A program made the position numbers and the translations under genes. A DNA stretch of 8,136 bases from the NCBI GenBank assembly GCA_025457785.1, contig JALOTS010000081.1, positions 1 through 8,136 of the forward strand, in the 5' to 3' direction. The notes beneath the pieces were generated by a model, which was given only the letters and a program-made list of their open reading frames with translations, was not told where the DNA came from and did not search any database. This DNA is from Pontiellaceae bacterium (GTDB taxonomy: Bacteria; Verrucomicrobiota; Kiritimatiellia; Kiritimatiellales; Tichowtungiaceae). This document shows, piece after piece, positions 1-6,549 of the stretch. The number at the start of each line of letters is the position of its first letter. Position 1 is the stretch's first letter.

Positions 1-2016
1 ATGAAGAATTTCATAAAAATACTCCTGACAATACCCGTTATTATGCTCATGCAATCTACCGCATACAGCTGGAGCATAATCTACCCTAAGTTCGGCACGC
101 CACTTGTCACACCGGATAAAATTATTTTCTCAGAAGCAGACGGCCACCGTATCTTATGTATTTCACGAAATACGGGAGAGGATCTCTGGGATATCAAGGA
201 TACTGATGCCGCTCTGAATCCCTGTTTTATTTTAGAGAACAAGCTCATCTTTACCAAGAATGCGGACATTTATGCTTGCGAACTTGTTTCAGGACAAAGC
301 GATGCCCTTTACCAAACGGGATATGACAGTTGCGGGTTAGGTCAAAACTCCAACCACACCGTGTTTATTCGAGGAGAAAAAGACGATGTTGATTATTTTT
401 CACTAGTCGATCTCGAACAGAAAAACGAACTATGGAAGAGTCCAAACATCACCTCCGTCCTCACTAAAGACAACGGGATTGCCTTATGCAAATATGCGGA
501 ACGTGAATACAAAGATGATGGATACACGTACATAAATTCAAAGCTAGTGGCCATATCTGTTTCAACAGGTCAGGTTCTATGGACTTACCCTCTTCCGAAC
601 GGCGGATGGCTTGTCGATGCGGTTTCTGTTAATGATACATTCATTGTCGGCGAATCGGGTATGATTCACTGCGTAAACCAACAGTCTGGATCAATAATCA
701 ATTCATATAAAATGAGTGACGAATCAAGTCACCCTACCTCTTTGGTCGGGAATAAAAACAGAGTTATCGTTTGGACCCGAGAGGGAAACGATGTTTTTTC
801 CGGGCATGTGATTTACTCTCTTTCTGTTCCGAGTCTGGATGAGATAGATTTCTTTGAACCTGATTGGTATTCCTCCACCACATTTGTCTACGATGACATT
901 ATCATTGGAGGCACGTTATACCGGACTGAAGCCTATAACTTGAACTCTGGAGAAAAGGTATGGAGTGGCGGCCAATGGCGCTGGAATGGAGAATTTGACG
1001 GGTTTTTGTTTTTCAGCAGAAGCGATCATGATGGCAAACATACCTGTATAGAAAAAATCAATATTAAAACAGGTGAGCGCACGGAAATATATAGAGCCCT
1101 TTTACCAAATAAGCTTCAATGGGTTGAGCCTGAACCCGAAAGCATGAAAGACGAGGGTTTTTGTTACGATTTAATTCCTCAACTTGTCAGCAGTAATGAG
1201 ATCGAGAAAGTAGAAATCTACCAATCAGGAACAGATTGCTTTGACTGTGTATTTATTAAAAAAGACGGAAGTCGCATTCCCGTTGAAAAGCCCCTGTATT
1301 TCTCAGAAGACGCTGTTTTTTTAGCAACATTGAAATCCCATAATATTGAATACATAATCGATGAAGAAAAAGAAGCCAAAGAAAATCTCGAAAAGAGAGT
1401 CGATATTCTTCAATATCAGTCAGTTCCGGAGCTATTAGCCAGTAAAGAGATTAAAAAGGTAGAGATTTATGATCGTTCGGGACATCATAATATTGATGCG
1501 GTCTTCATTACAACAAGTGCAACCCGGATTCCTGTTTCCAGATGTTATGGGTTAGACGATGACCCTGTATTTCATCAATACTTAAGAGATAATAACATCC
1601 GCTATACTGTTTATGATAAAGAGCTGAAAATCACCTCGACAAACGAAGTAGCTCCGCCGGGGATCCCAACAACGGAAACTATCCGATCTTTAATAATGGA
1701 AGCAGGATTCATATTCTTGCTGATTCTCGCTGCATCATCACCTTTTTTGGGCGCGATTTTGCTTCGCTTGCTATTCAAAAAAACAAATGGCCAATTACTT
1801 TCTGCACTAATCACACTTTTATTTGCGATAATCTTATTTTTTGTCTGGAAATCGTCTGGAATGACGTGGGTCTGGGAGGAAGAAAACATGAAAGCATCAA
1901 TACTATGCTTGACTACGATGCTTGTTATGAGTGCGGGTATTTCGTTTCTGTTTGTCAAAAGCGGGGTTGTTATTGGAGATCGAATTCTGAAAGCAAAAAA
2001 CTCCAAAGAGGCATAA
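1..2016 (+). CDS. Exported PQQ-like beta-propeller protein with duplicated domain and three C-terminal membrane helices
   Basis: 671 residues; function unknown. Residues 1-23 form a signal peptide: K2/K6, hydrophobic core about 5-17, and an A-Y-S cleavage site before W24. Residues 25-375 look like a PQQ/quinoprotein-type propeller, with blade motifs of the (S/T)G-x-x-x-W kind: TGEDLW at 58-63, TGQVLW at 189-194, SGEKVW at 316-321 and TGERTEIY at 357-364. A ~70-residue unit then occurs twice (about 389-456 and 472-540), sharing KVEIY, VFI, RIPV and a VF-x(3)-L-x(3)-NI-x-Y pattern. A proline-rich linker leads to helices at about 568-588, 599-616 and 632-652. The charges (RLLFKK between helices 1 and 2, WEEE between 2 and 3, lysine-rich tail) predict an external propeller and a cytoplasmic C-terminus. 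The ATG is the first base of the window, so the promoter and RBS are not visible; the signal peptide supports this start. It is more AT-rich than gatA downstream. I infer a ligand- or protein-binding envelope role; no enzyme residues are recognisable. Confidence 0.88.
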   Translation: MKNFIKILLTIPVIMLMQSTAYSWSIIYPKFGTPLVTPDKIIFSEADGHRILCISRNTGEDLWDIKDTDAALNPCFILENKLIFTKNADIYACELVSGQSDALYQTGYDSCGLGQNSNHTVFIRGEKDDVDYFSLVDLEQKNELWKSPNITSVLTKDNGIALCKYAEREYKDDGYTYINSKLVAISVSTGQVLWTYPLPNGGWLVDAVSVNDTFIVGESGMIHCVNQQSGSIINSYKMSDESSHPTSLVGNKNRVIVWTREGNDVFSGHVIYSLSVPSLDEIDFFEPDWYSSTTFVYDDIIIGGTLYRTEAYNLNSGEKVWSGGQWRWNGEFDGFLFFSRSDHDGKHTCIEKINIKTGERTEIYRALLPNKLQWVEPEPESMKDEGFCYDLIPQLVSSNEIEKVEIYQSGTDCFDCVFIKKDGSRIPVEKPLYFSEDAVFLATLKSHNIEYIIDEEKEAKENLEKRVDILQYQSVPELLASKEIKKVEIYDRSGHHNIDAVFITTSATRIPVSRCYGLDDDPVFHQYLRDNNIRYTVYDKELKITSTNEVAPPGIPTTETIRSLIMEAGFIFLLILAASSPFLGAILLRLLFKKTNGQLLSALITLLFAIILFFVWKSSGMTWVWEEENMKASILCLTTMLVMSAGISFLFVKSGVVIGDRILKAKNSKEA

Positions 2017-2070
2017 GGGTCAGTCCTATAAAATGATGTTTTTTACCCTCCACTTTGTCGATAAGTAAAT

Positions 2071-2100
2071 TTTGTTTCGCGTTCATTGGCGTTCATTCGC
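2071..2100. repeat. Three period-10 units (GTTCATTsGC) before gatA
   Basis: Three consecutive 10-mers end in GC: TTTGTTTCGC (2071-2080), GTTCATTGGC (2081-2090) and GTTCATTCGC (2091-2100), followed by GGTTAAAAGG, which carries the gatA Shine-Dalgarno. The last two units differ at one base. The wording resembles a dispersed intergenic repeat that I recall from PVC-type genomes (GTGTTCATT...CGTGGTTAAAA); that resemblance is from memory and unchecked. It sits in the gatA 5' untranslated region, so it could affect translation or simply be dispersed-repeat debris. Confidence 0.6.
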
Positions 2101-2104
2101 GGTT

Positions 2105-2110
2105 AAAAGG
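2105..2110 (+). promoter_or_regulatory. Shine-Dalgarno deciding the gatA start
   Basis: AAAAGG lies 10 nt before the ATG at 2121. The reading frame is open further upstream to a TTG at 2055, but that TTG has no SD and would add 22 residues encoded by the decamer-repeat DNA. The ATG at 2121 gives a protein whose catalytic residues fall at the canonical GatA numbering. Confidence 0.7.
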
Positions 2111-2120
2111 ATTTTTAAAA

Positions 2121-3584
2121 ATGAGTGATTTAAATAAAAAAACAATTGTTGAGTTGTCCGGGATGCTGGAGAGGGGGGAGTGCACGTCGGTCGAGATCGT
2201 GAGCGATGTGCTGGCGGCGATTGATGCGCGTGACGGCAAGATCAATGCATATCTGACGATTGACCGGGAGTCGGCACTGGCGCAGGCTGAAGCGGCGGAT
2301 AGGGCACGCGCTGTTGGGAAGACCGGGCCGCTACTGGGTATCCCGTTGGCGATTAAGGATTTGCTAAATGTCAAAGGTCAGCCTTGCACCTGTTCGTCGA
2401 AAATTCTCGAAGGCTATACCGCCCCCTACGACGCGACGGCGATCACAAAACTGCGCGAAGCGGGCGCGGTGTTTCTCGGTCGCGTGAATATGGACGAGTT
2501 TGCAATGGGTTCGAGCACGGAGAGCTCGGCGTTCAAGAAAACGCGCAATCCGTGGAATACCGACTGCGTGCCGGGCGGATCGTCGGGCGGCTCCGCCGCC
2601 AGCATCGCCGCCGACGAAGCGGTCGCCGCGCTCGGTTCGGATACCGGCGGCTCGATCCGTCAGCCTGCCGCTTTTTGCGGATGCGTCGGTATCAAGCCGA
2701 CCTACGGCATGATTTCGCGCTATGGACTGACCGCGTTTGCGTCGTCGCTCGACCAGATCGGGCCGATCACCAAGACAGTCAAGGATTCGGCGATTCTGCT
2801 GACCGCGATGGCCGGTAAAGACCCGATGGATTCGACATCTGTTGATCTGCCGGTTCCGGACTTTGGAAGCCTGCTGACCGATGACCACAGTCTGAAGGGG
2901 ATGAAGCTGGGTCTGCCGAAGGAATATTTTGTCGAGGGCATGGACCCGGAGGTGGAGAAGACAGTTCGCGACGCGGTCGAGCATTGCAGACAGCTCGGCG
3001 CGGAGATTGTGGATGTCAGCCTGCCGCATTCGAAATATGCGATTGCGGTGTATTACATCATTGCCACGGCGGAAGCGTCGGCCAATCTGGCGCGTTTCGA
3101 CGGTATTCGCTACGGCCTGCGCAAAGACGGGGCCGATCCGATTGAGCTGTATGGCAAAACTCGCGCCGCCGGTTTCGGGCCGGAGGTGAAACGCCGCATC
3201 ATTCTCGGAACCTACGTGCTGTCGAGCGGCTATTACGATGCTTATTACCTGCGTGCCCAGAAAGTCCGCACGCTGATCCGCAACGATTTCACGGAGGCGT
3301 TCAAGCAGTGCGACGCGATTCTCGCGCCGGTCACGCCGACGCCCGCCTATCGAATCGGCGAAAAAACCAGCGATCCGCTCAAAATGTATCTCGACGATAT
3401 TTTGACCACGCCGGTCAATCTCGCAGGTATCTGCGGGCTGAGTGTGCCGTGCGGATTTTCGACCAACGGGCTGCCGATCGGTCTGCAGATTCTCGGCGAT
3501 TCGTTTAAAGAGGCCAACATTTTCAAAGTCGGCCATGCGTATGAGCAGACCACGAAATGGCACAGGCAGCGCCCGGCGCTTTGA
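2121..3584 (+). CDS. gatA: Asp-tRNA(Asn)/Glu-tRNA(Gln) amidotransferase subunit A (GatA)
   Basis: 487 residues, the normal GatA length. GatA is the glutaminase subunit of the cytosolic GatCAB complex. It frees ammonia from glutamine, which GatB uses to convert misacylated Glu-tRNA(Gln) and/or Asp-tRNA(Asn) to the correct amide. The amidase signature is complete: K79 in AIKD, S154 in PGGSSGGS and S178 in DTGGSIRQPA, exactly the Lys/cis-Ser/Ser triad positions known for GatA. The 120-130 region (GRVNMDEFAMGSS) and the SYYDAYY-like segment near 372-380 are also typical. The start is the ATG with an AAAAGG upstream. Neither gatC nor gatB is adjacent in this window, so the complex must be encoded elsewhere or the operon is split. 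A nitroreductase gene follows after 26 nt, probably co-transcribed. Codon use is GC-rich, which produces long false antisense frames. Identity is essentially certain. Confidence 0.98.
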   Translation: MSDLNKKTIVELSGMLERGECTSVEIVSDVLAAIDARDGKINAYLTIDRESALAQAEAADRARAVGKTGPLLGIPLAIKDLLNVKGQPCTCSSKILEGYTAPYDATAITKLREAGAVFLGRVNMDEFAMGSSTESSAFKKTRNPWNTDCVPGGSSGGSAASIAADEAVAALGSDTGGSIRQPAAFCGCVGIKPTYGMISRYGLTAFASSLDQIGPITKTVKDSAILLTAMAGKDPMDSTSVDLPVPDFGSLLTDDHSLKGMKLGLPKEYFVEGMDPEVEKTVRDAVEHCRQLGAEIVDVSLPHSKYAIAVYYIIATAEASANLARFDGIRYGLRKDGADPIELYGKTRAAGFGPEVKRRIILGTYVLSSGYYDAYYLRAQKVRTLIRNDFTEAFKQCDAILAPVTPTPAYRIGEKTSDPLKMYLDDILTTPVNLAGICGLSVPCGFSTNGLPIGLQILGDSFKEANIFKVGHAYEQTTKWHRQRPAL

Positions 3585-3610
3585 TATGCGGCGTTTAGAA
3601 AAGGGAAAGT

Positions 3611-4135
3611 ATGGAAACGATTTCTACAATCATGACCCGGCGGAGTATCCGTGCGTTTGAAAACAGGCCGGTGACTGAGGAGCAGATTCAGACATTACTG
3701 GAGGCGGCGATGAACGCACCGAGCGCCGGTGACGGGCGTCCGTGGCATTTTGTTGTCACCACGTCCCGCGCGAAGCTGGATGCGCTGGCCGACGCGGTGG
3801 ACGAAGGCAACGCGCTGTTGAAGCAGGCGCAGGCGGCTATTTTGATTTGTCTGGATGAGTCACTTGAAAAGTTCAAGGGGTTCGGGCCGCAGGATTGTTC
3901 CTGTGCAGCGCAGAATTTGCAACTGGCGGCGCATGACATGGGGCTGGGTACGGTCTGGCTTGCCATCATCAATGTTCCGCCGCGCACAGCGGGCTGCCGT
4001 AAAATTCTCGATGTGCCGGAGCCGATGAAGCCCTTTGCGCTGTTTCCGCTCGGAGTTCCCGCTGAAAAGCTGGACGCTGAATACCGTTATGATACAAAGC
4101 GGATTCATCGGGAGAGATGGGGCGGCATAAATTAA
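3611..4135 (+). CDS. Nitroreductase family FMN-dependent oxidoreductase
   Basis: 174 residues, typical of the short single-domain nitroreductases. These are homodimeric cytosolic flavoproteins that use FMN and NAD(P)H to reduce nitro compounds, quinones or other acceptors; the real substrate cannot be read from the sequence. Family marks are the N-terminal FMN-phosphate motif RRSIRAF (10-16), the NAPSAGDGRPWHFVV stretch (35-49), the helix AAQNLQLAAHDMGLGTVW (99-116), the FPLGVPAEK segment (145-153), and a C-terminal Y-x(4)-IHRERW ending. The start ATG has AAGGGA 4-5 nt upstream. It lies 26 nt after gatA and 24 nt before the CpXC gene, with no terminator in either gap, so the three probably form one transcript. 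The link with gatA looks positional, not functional. Family assignment is secure; substrate unknown. Confidence 0.93.
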   Translation: METISTIMTRRSIRAFENRPVTEEQIQTLLEAAMNAPSAGDGRPWHFVVTTSRAKLDALADAVDEGNALLKQAQAAILICLDESLEKFKGFGPQDCSCAAQNLQLAAHDMGLGTVWLAIINVPPRTAGCRKILDVPEPMKPFALFPLGVPAEKLDAEYRYDTKRIHRERWGGIN

Positions 4136-4159
4136 GAATCTGGTTTTGAAGGAAACGGC

Positions 4160-4861
4160 ATGAGTTCACAGACAACTTACAATATCCGCTGTCCGCAGTG
4201 CGGGCATCAGCAAACGGCGGAGCTTTACGATTCGATCGACGCGGCGAAAAATCCGGAACTGAAAACCGCGCTGTTTGAAAACCGTCTGAACCGGGTGTTA
4301 TGTACGTCGTGTGAGGAGGCCTTCCGCATCGACAAACCGCTGCTTTACCATGATTCCGCGCGGAACATCCTGATTCACTGGATGCCCGACACCGCGCTTT
4401 CGCGCGAGGAGATTCTGGATGAGTTTGATCAAAGCATGGAGGAGCTGCGCGCCGCCCTTCCGGAGGATGTCGAGCCGCCGCGTGTCCGGCTGGTGTTTAC
4501 CCGTGTCGAGCTGGTCGAACTGATTTTTATCATTGAAGCCGGGATGGAAGAGCGGGTGGTGGAATATATCAAATACACGATTCATTTGCGCAATCCCGCA
4601 CGTGTGCCGCCGATGACGAAACAACTTCTGCTGAACGTGCAGGATTCGACTTCCGAGGAGCTTCTGTTTGCAATCCAGAATACAGAAACCTTTGAACTGG
4701 AAGATGTGCTGCGCTATCCGCGCACGGCGTACCGAACGATGCGGGAGATGTACCGGAAAAAACCGGAGGATCTGCTGGATTTGTTTCCCGGCCCCTATAT
4801 CAGTGCGCGGGGCGTGTTGATGGAGGAAACCCTCAACGAAGACGGGGTCGATGAAGAATGA
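4160..4861 (+). CDS. CpXC-domain (zinc-ribbon) protein of unknown function
   Basis: 233 residues. The N-terminus has two C-x-x-C pairs, C11-P-Q-C14 and C48-T-S-C51, about 34 residues apart, in the arrangement of the CpXC domain, a presumed zinc-binding fold. The context YNIRCPQCGHQQTAELYDSI with the later VLCTSCEEAFRIDKPLLYHD is characteristic. After residue 75 comes a mainly helical acidic region (EEILDEFDQSMEELRAALPEDVE), then an LVFTRVELVELIFIIEAGMEERVVEYIKY segment, with no signal peptide and no clear membrane helix. Its biological role is not established. The start ATG has AAGGA 6 nt upstream. It is the last gene of the plus-strand gatA run and is convergent with the TPR gene, with 47 nt between the stop codons and no convincing terminator in that gap. 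Confidence 0.85.
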   Translation: MSSQTTYNIRCPQCGHQQTAELYDSIDAAKNPELKTALFENRLNRVLCTSCEEAFRIDKPLLYHDSARNILIHWMPDTALSREEILDEFDQSMEELRAALPEDVEPPRVRLVFTRVELVELIFIIEAGMEERVVEYIKYTIHLRNPARVPPMTKQLLLNVQDSTSEELLFAIQNTETFELEDVLRYPRTAYRTMREMYRKKPEDLLDLFPGPYISARGVLMEETLNEDGVDEE

Positions 4862-4908
4862 TCCGTAAAAAAGAGCGTTTGCGAAAACACCCCTGCCGTG
4901 CGCCGGAA

Positions 4909-5559
4909 TTATTTCGATTCAAGATGCTGCAGCGCCGCCTCGGCATCATTGGCCCACTGGATTCCGGGATTTCCTGCCAGAAAATCTTCGAGCACGACGC
5001 GGGCTTCGTCAATTTTTCCGGCCTGTTTTTTGCAGCGGGCAATGCTCAGGATCGCCTGCGGACGCAGGTAGATGGCGGAGTGTTTTTTGACAAATGCGCT
5101 GAACTGTTCTGCTGCATTATCGAAATCGCCGACGGCTTCGGTGCAGTAAGCCAGGCCCATTTCCGCTACCGGAGCGTTTTCGCTTTGTTTATAGTCTTTT
5201 AGAAACCGCTCATACTGCGCACGGGCCCGTTCGACTTCGCCGTTGTTGAAAAATGTTTTGGCCAGATTAAGCAGCGCGGTCTGTGCGGCGGGCATGGAGC
5301 TGTATTTATTCACGATATCTTCGAGTTCTTGCGGGGTTTCAGCATCCATCAGCAGTTGATCAACTTTGATCTGTCTGGACTTTTTGTAATGCGTAATGCC
5401 GCCGGAGACGATAGTGACGACAAGCACCGCGCAAACTCCGATGGCGATCTGTTTGCCGTAGCGTTTCAAGAAGTTGAGAACTTCCTGAACTTCGCCGGCC
5501 TCCAGTTCATGCTGTTTTCGTAATTCCTCGTGTTTCGGGTCTTGTCCGTGATTCTTCAT
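4909..5559 (-). CDS. Membrane-anchored TPR protein, YfgM-like (TPR_21 type)
   Basis: 216 residues from the ATG at 5559. The N-terminus is short, charged and cytoplasmic (1-35), followed by a single membrane helix at about 37-55 (IAIGVCAVLVVTIVSGGIT) and a positive KKSRQIK. The rest is helical repeats: about 92-125 (AAQTALLNLAKTFFNNGEVERARAQYERFL), 130-160 (PVAEMGLAYCTEAVGDFDNAAEQFSAFV) and 166-195 (RPQAILSIARCKKQAGKIDEARVVLEDFL). This matches the YfgM/ancillary SecYEG subunit layout, an inner-membrane anchor with a periplasmic TPR domain, so a role in envelope protein handling is inferred, not shown. The start is fixed by an AGGAG 7 nt upstream. The frame is open further into aroK, but those extra 57 residues would encode aroK's antiparallel-free alternate frame and lack an RBS. 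It is 46 nt after aroK, probably the same transcript. BamD/YbgF-like TPR proteins are less likely, given the N-terminal anchor. Confidence 0.85.
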   Translation of the reverse strand: MKNHGQDPKHEELRKQHELEAGEVQEVLNFLKRYGKQIAIGVCAVLVVTIVSGGITHYKKSRQIKVDQLLMDAETPQELEDIVNKYSSMPAAQTALLNLAKTFFNNGEVERARAQYERFLKDYKQSENAPVAEMGLAYCTEAVGDFDNAAEQFSAFVKKHSAIYLRPQAILSIARCKKQAGKIDEARVVLEDFLAGNPGIQWANDAEAALQHLESK

Positions 5560-5566
5560 GGTAAAA

Positions 5567-5571
5567 CTCCT
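5567..5571 (-). promoter_or_regulatory. Shine-Dalgarno deciding the TPR-protein start
   Basis: CTCCT on the plus strand reads AGGAG on the minus strand, 7 nt before the ATG whose first base is 5559. It is the strongest SD in the aroK-TPR run and selects this start over upstream in-frame ATGs inside aroK. Confidence 0.8.
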
Positions 5572-5605
5572 GGTTGGTAAAAACGGTACTTTTATCTTTT
5601 CGGAC

Positions 5606-6118
5606 TCAGGATTCAAGTGCGTACAGACGCAGAATTTCAGTTGCCCTTTCTTCGGGGCCGAGGCGGTCTCCGTCAATTTGGTGCGCAATAACATTGTAGA
5701 GAGGTTTTCGCTTCTCCAGCAGCGCGGCAATTTGCGTTTTTTTGTCGCCGGAAAGAAGCGGACGGGTTGTGTCTTTTTCCAGACGCTGGAAAATGGTTTC
5801 CGGCGAAGCGGTCAGGCAGACGACCAGTCCGGATTTTGCAAAGTCGGCGAGGTTGTCCGGATTCAGTACAATGCCGCCGCCGGCAGAAATAATGATTCCG
5901 GTGCGCTGCGACAGCTCGATGACCAGCTCGCGTTCCATGGCGCGAAAAGCGGGCTCGCCATTCTGCGCGAAAATTTCCGGAATGGTTTTTTTCCGGCGCG
6001 CTTCGATCAGCAAGTCCATATCGATCAGTTCCATGCCGGTGAGTTTTGCCAGCTCACGGCCGGTCACGGTTTTTCCGGTTCCCATGAATCCGATCAGAAT
6101 AATGTTCTTTTTTTTCAT
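5606..6118 (-). CDS. aroK: Shikimate kinase
   Basis: 170 residues, the normal AroK/AroL size. It phosphorylates shikimate at the 3-hydroxyl with ATP, the fifth step of chorismate (aromatic amino acid) synthesis, in the cytosol. The P-loop GFMGTGKT lies at 10-17. Shikimate-binding residues sit where expected: D33/D35 in LIDMD, R59 in EPAFRAME, and the GGG at 80-82 after SA. The lid arginine is R119 in DTTRPLL, and R137 lies in the EKRKPLY helix. All key residues are present, so it should be active. No GG-containing Shine-Dalgarno is visible: the 15 nt before the ATG are CGTTTCGAAAGAAAA, with only GAAAG as a weak candidate. The start is chosen because the P-loop normally begins about 10 residues in. 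A strong terminator hairpin ends 17 nt before the start codon. The TPR gene follows after 46 nt. Gene symbol aroK rather than aroL is a convention choice. Confidence 0.97.
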   Translation of the reverse strand: MKKKNIILIGFMGTGKTVTGRELAKLTGMELIDMDLLIEARRKKTIPEIFAQNGEPAFRAMERELVIELSQRTGIIISAGGGIVLNPDNLADFAKSGLVVCLTASPETIFQRLEKDTTRPLLSGDKKTQIAALLEKRKPLYNVIAHQIDGDRLGPEERATEILRLYALES

Positions 6119-6120
6119 TT

Positions 6121-6159
6121 TTCTTTCGAAACGAAAACGCCCCGGCGATGCGGGGCGTT
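6121..6159 (-). terminator. Intrinsic terminator after the small basic protein gene
   Basis: Positions 6136-6144 and 6151-6159 form a perfect 9-bp stem (AACGCCCCG / CGGGGCGTT on the minus strand) with a 6-nt loop. On the minus strand it is followed by TTTTCGTTTCG. This is a classic rho-independent shape for minus-strand transcription. It lies 29 nt past the stop of the 60-residue protein and directly before aroK; on the plus strand no T-run follows, so it is one-directional. Confidence 0.85.
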
Positions 6160-6188
6160 ATCCAGACACAAAGCCGAAAAACCCGGTT

Positions 6189-6371
6189 TCAGACTTTTGT
6201 TTTCTGCAGCGCTTCGCGGATGTCTTTATTGGTCATCCGGCGAAGAATGGCGGCGGAAATGCCGGCTCCGGCCAAACGTTTTTTCTGCTGGGCGACGCGA
6301 TACCGCTTCGGGCCGGCCTTTTTCGTGGGGCGGCGAAGCGGTTTCTTACGCATTGAACGACGAATTCTCAT
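6189..6371 (-). CDS. Small, highly basic protein of unknown family
   Basis: 60 residues with 12 Arg and 10 Lys against one Asp and one Glu (net charge about +20), so binding to nucleic acid or the ribosome is likely; this is inference. The first ~32 residues are an unstructured-looking basic tail (RIRRSMRKKPLRRPTKKAGPK region), followed by an Ala/Gly hinge (LAGAGISAA, 33-41) and a probable helix (ILRRMTNKDIREALQK, 42-57). I do not recognise it as L34, L36, bTHX or the PVC small basic protein family. There are no cysteines, so it is not a zinc finger. The case for a real gene is good: GGAG lies 7 nt before the ATG, its own terminator follows the stop, and an AT-rich region precedes it. A second Met at residue 7 is an alternative start, but without an equally good SD. 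It could be a DNA-compacting or ribosome-associated protein. Confidence 0.7.
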   Translation of the reverse strand: MRIRRSMRKKPLRRPTKKAGPKRYRVAQQKKRLAGAGISAAILRRMTNKDIREALQKTKV

Positions 6372-6549
6372 GGTGATTCTCCAAAGGCTTAACGTTTTAA
6401 AATAAGCGGCGTAAGTTACCCGGACGACTTCATATAAGCAACTATAAACGGGAAAATTTTACGATTCGGATTTAATTAAATTCAGATTTAGATTTTCTCA
6501 GGGGAGAAAAAGAGTAAAAGCATTTGCTGAATTGAACAAAGGAGAACAG
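6372..6549. promoter_or_regulatory. Divergent AT-rich intergenic region
   Basis: This 178-nt gap separates the minus-strand basic protein gene from the plus-strand 55-residue ORF and must hold the promoters for both directions, if both are expressed. It is clearly richer in A and T than its flanks. It contains a 12-bp perfect palindrome ATTTAATTAAAT at 6470-6481 and an inverted repeat TTTTCTC-AGGG-GAGAAAA at 6493-6510. TATAAG/TATAAA-like strings occur at 6433-6448, but I could not pair any with a convincing -35. The exact promoters are therefore not assigned. Confidence 0.4.
6538..6544 (+). promoter_or_regulatory. Strong Shine-Dalgarno before the 55-residue ORF
   Basis: AAAGGAG lies 5 nt before the ATG at 6550. 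This is the main reason to take the short downstream frame seriously. It rules out the in-frame TTG at 6532, which would place the SD inside the coding region. Confidence 0.55.

Noticed and set aside
2055..2120. TTG-initiated 22-residue extension of gatA
   Set aside because: It has no Shine-Dalgarno and is encoded by repeat-like DNA. The ATG at 2121 restores the exact K79/S154/S178 numbering.
2364..3563. 399-residue minus-strand open frame opposite gatA
   Set aside because: It is antisense to a gene with a full catalytic signature. It is rich in Arg/Ala/Gly as expected from GC-rich complementary codons, and shows no domain.
5560..5730. Upstream extension of the TPR protein into aroK
   Set aside because: AGGAG sits 7 nt before the ATG at 5559. 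The extra residues come from the out-of-frame 3' end of aroK and disrupt the expected short cytoplasmic N-terminus.
5558..6376. 272-residue plus-strand open frame across aroK
   Set aside because: It covers aroK, the terminator and the small basic gene in antisense, has no Shine-Dalgarno and no recognisable domain; the minus-strand genes explain the DNA.
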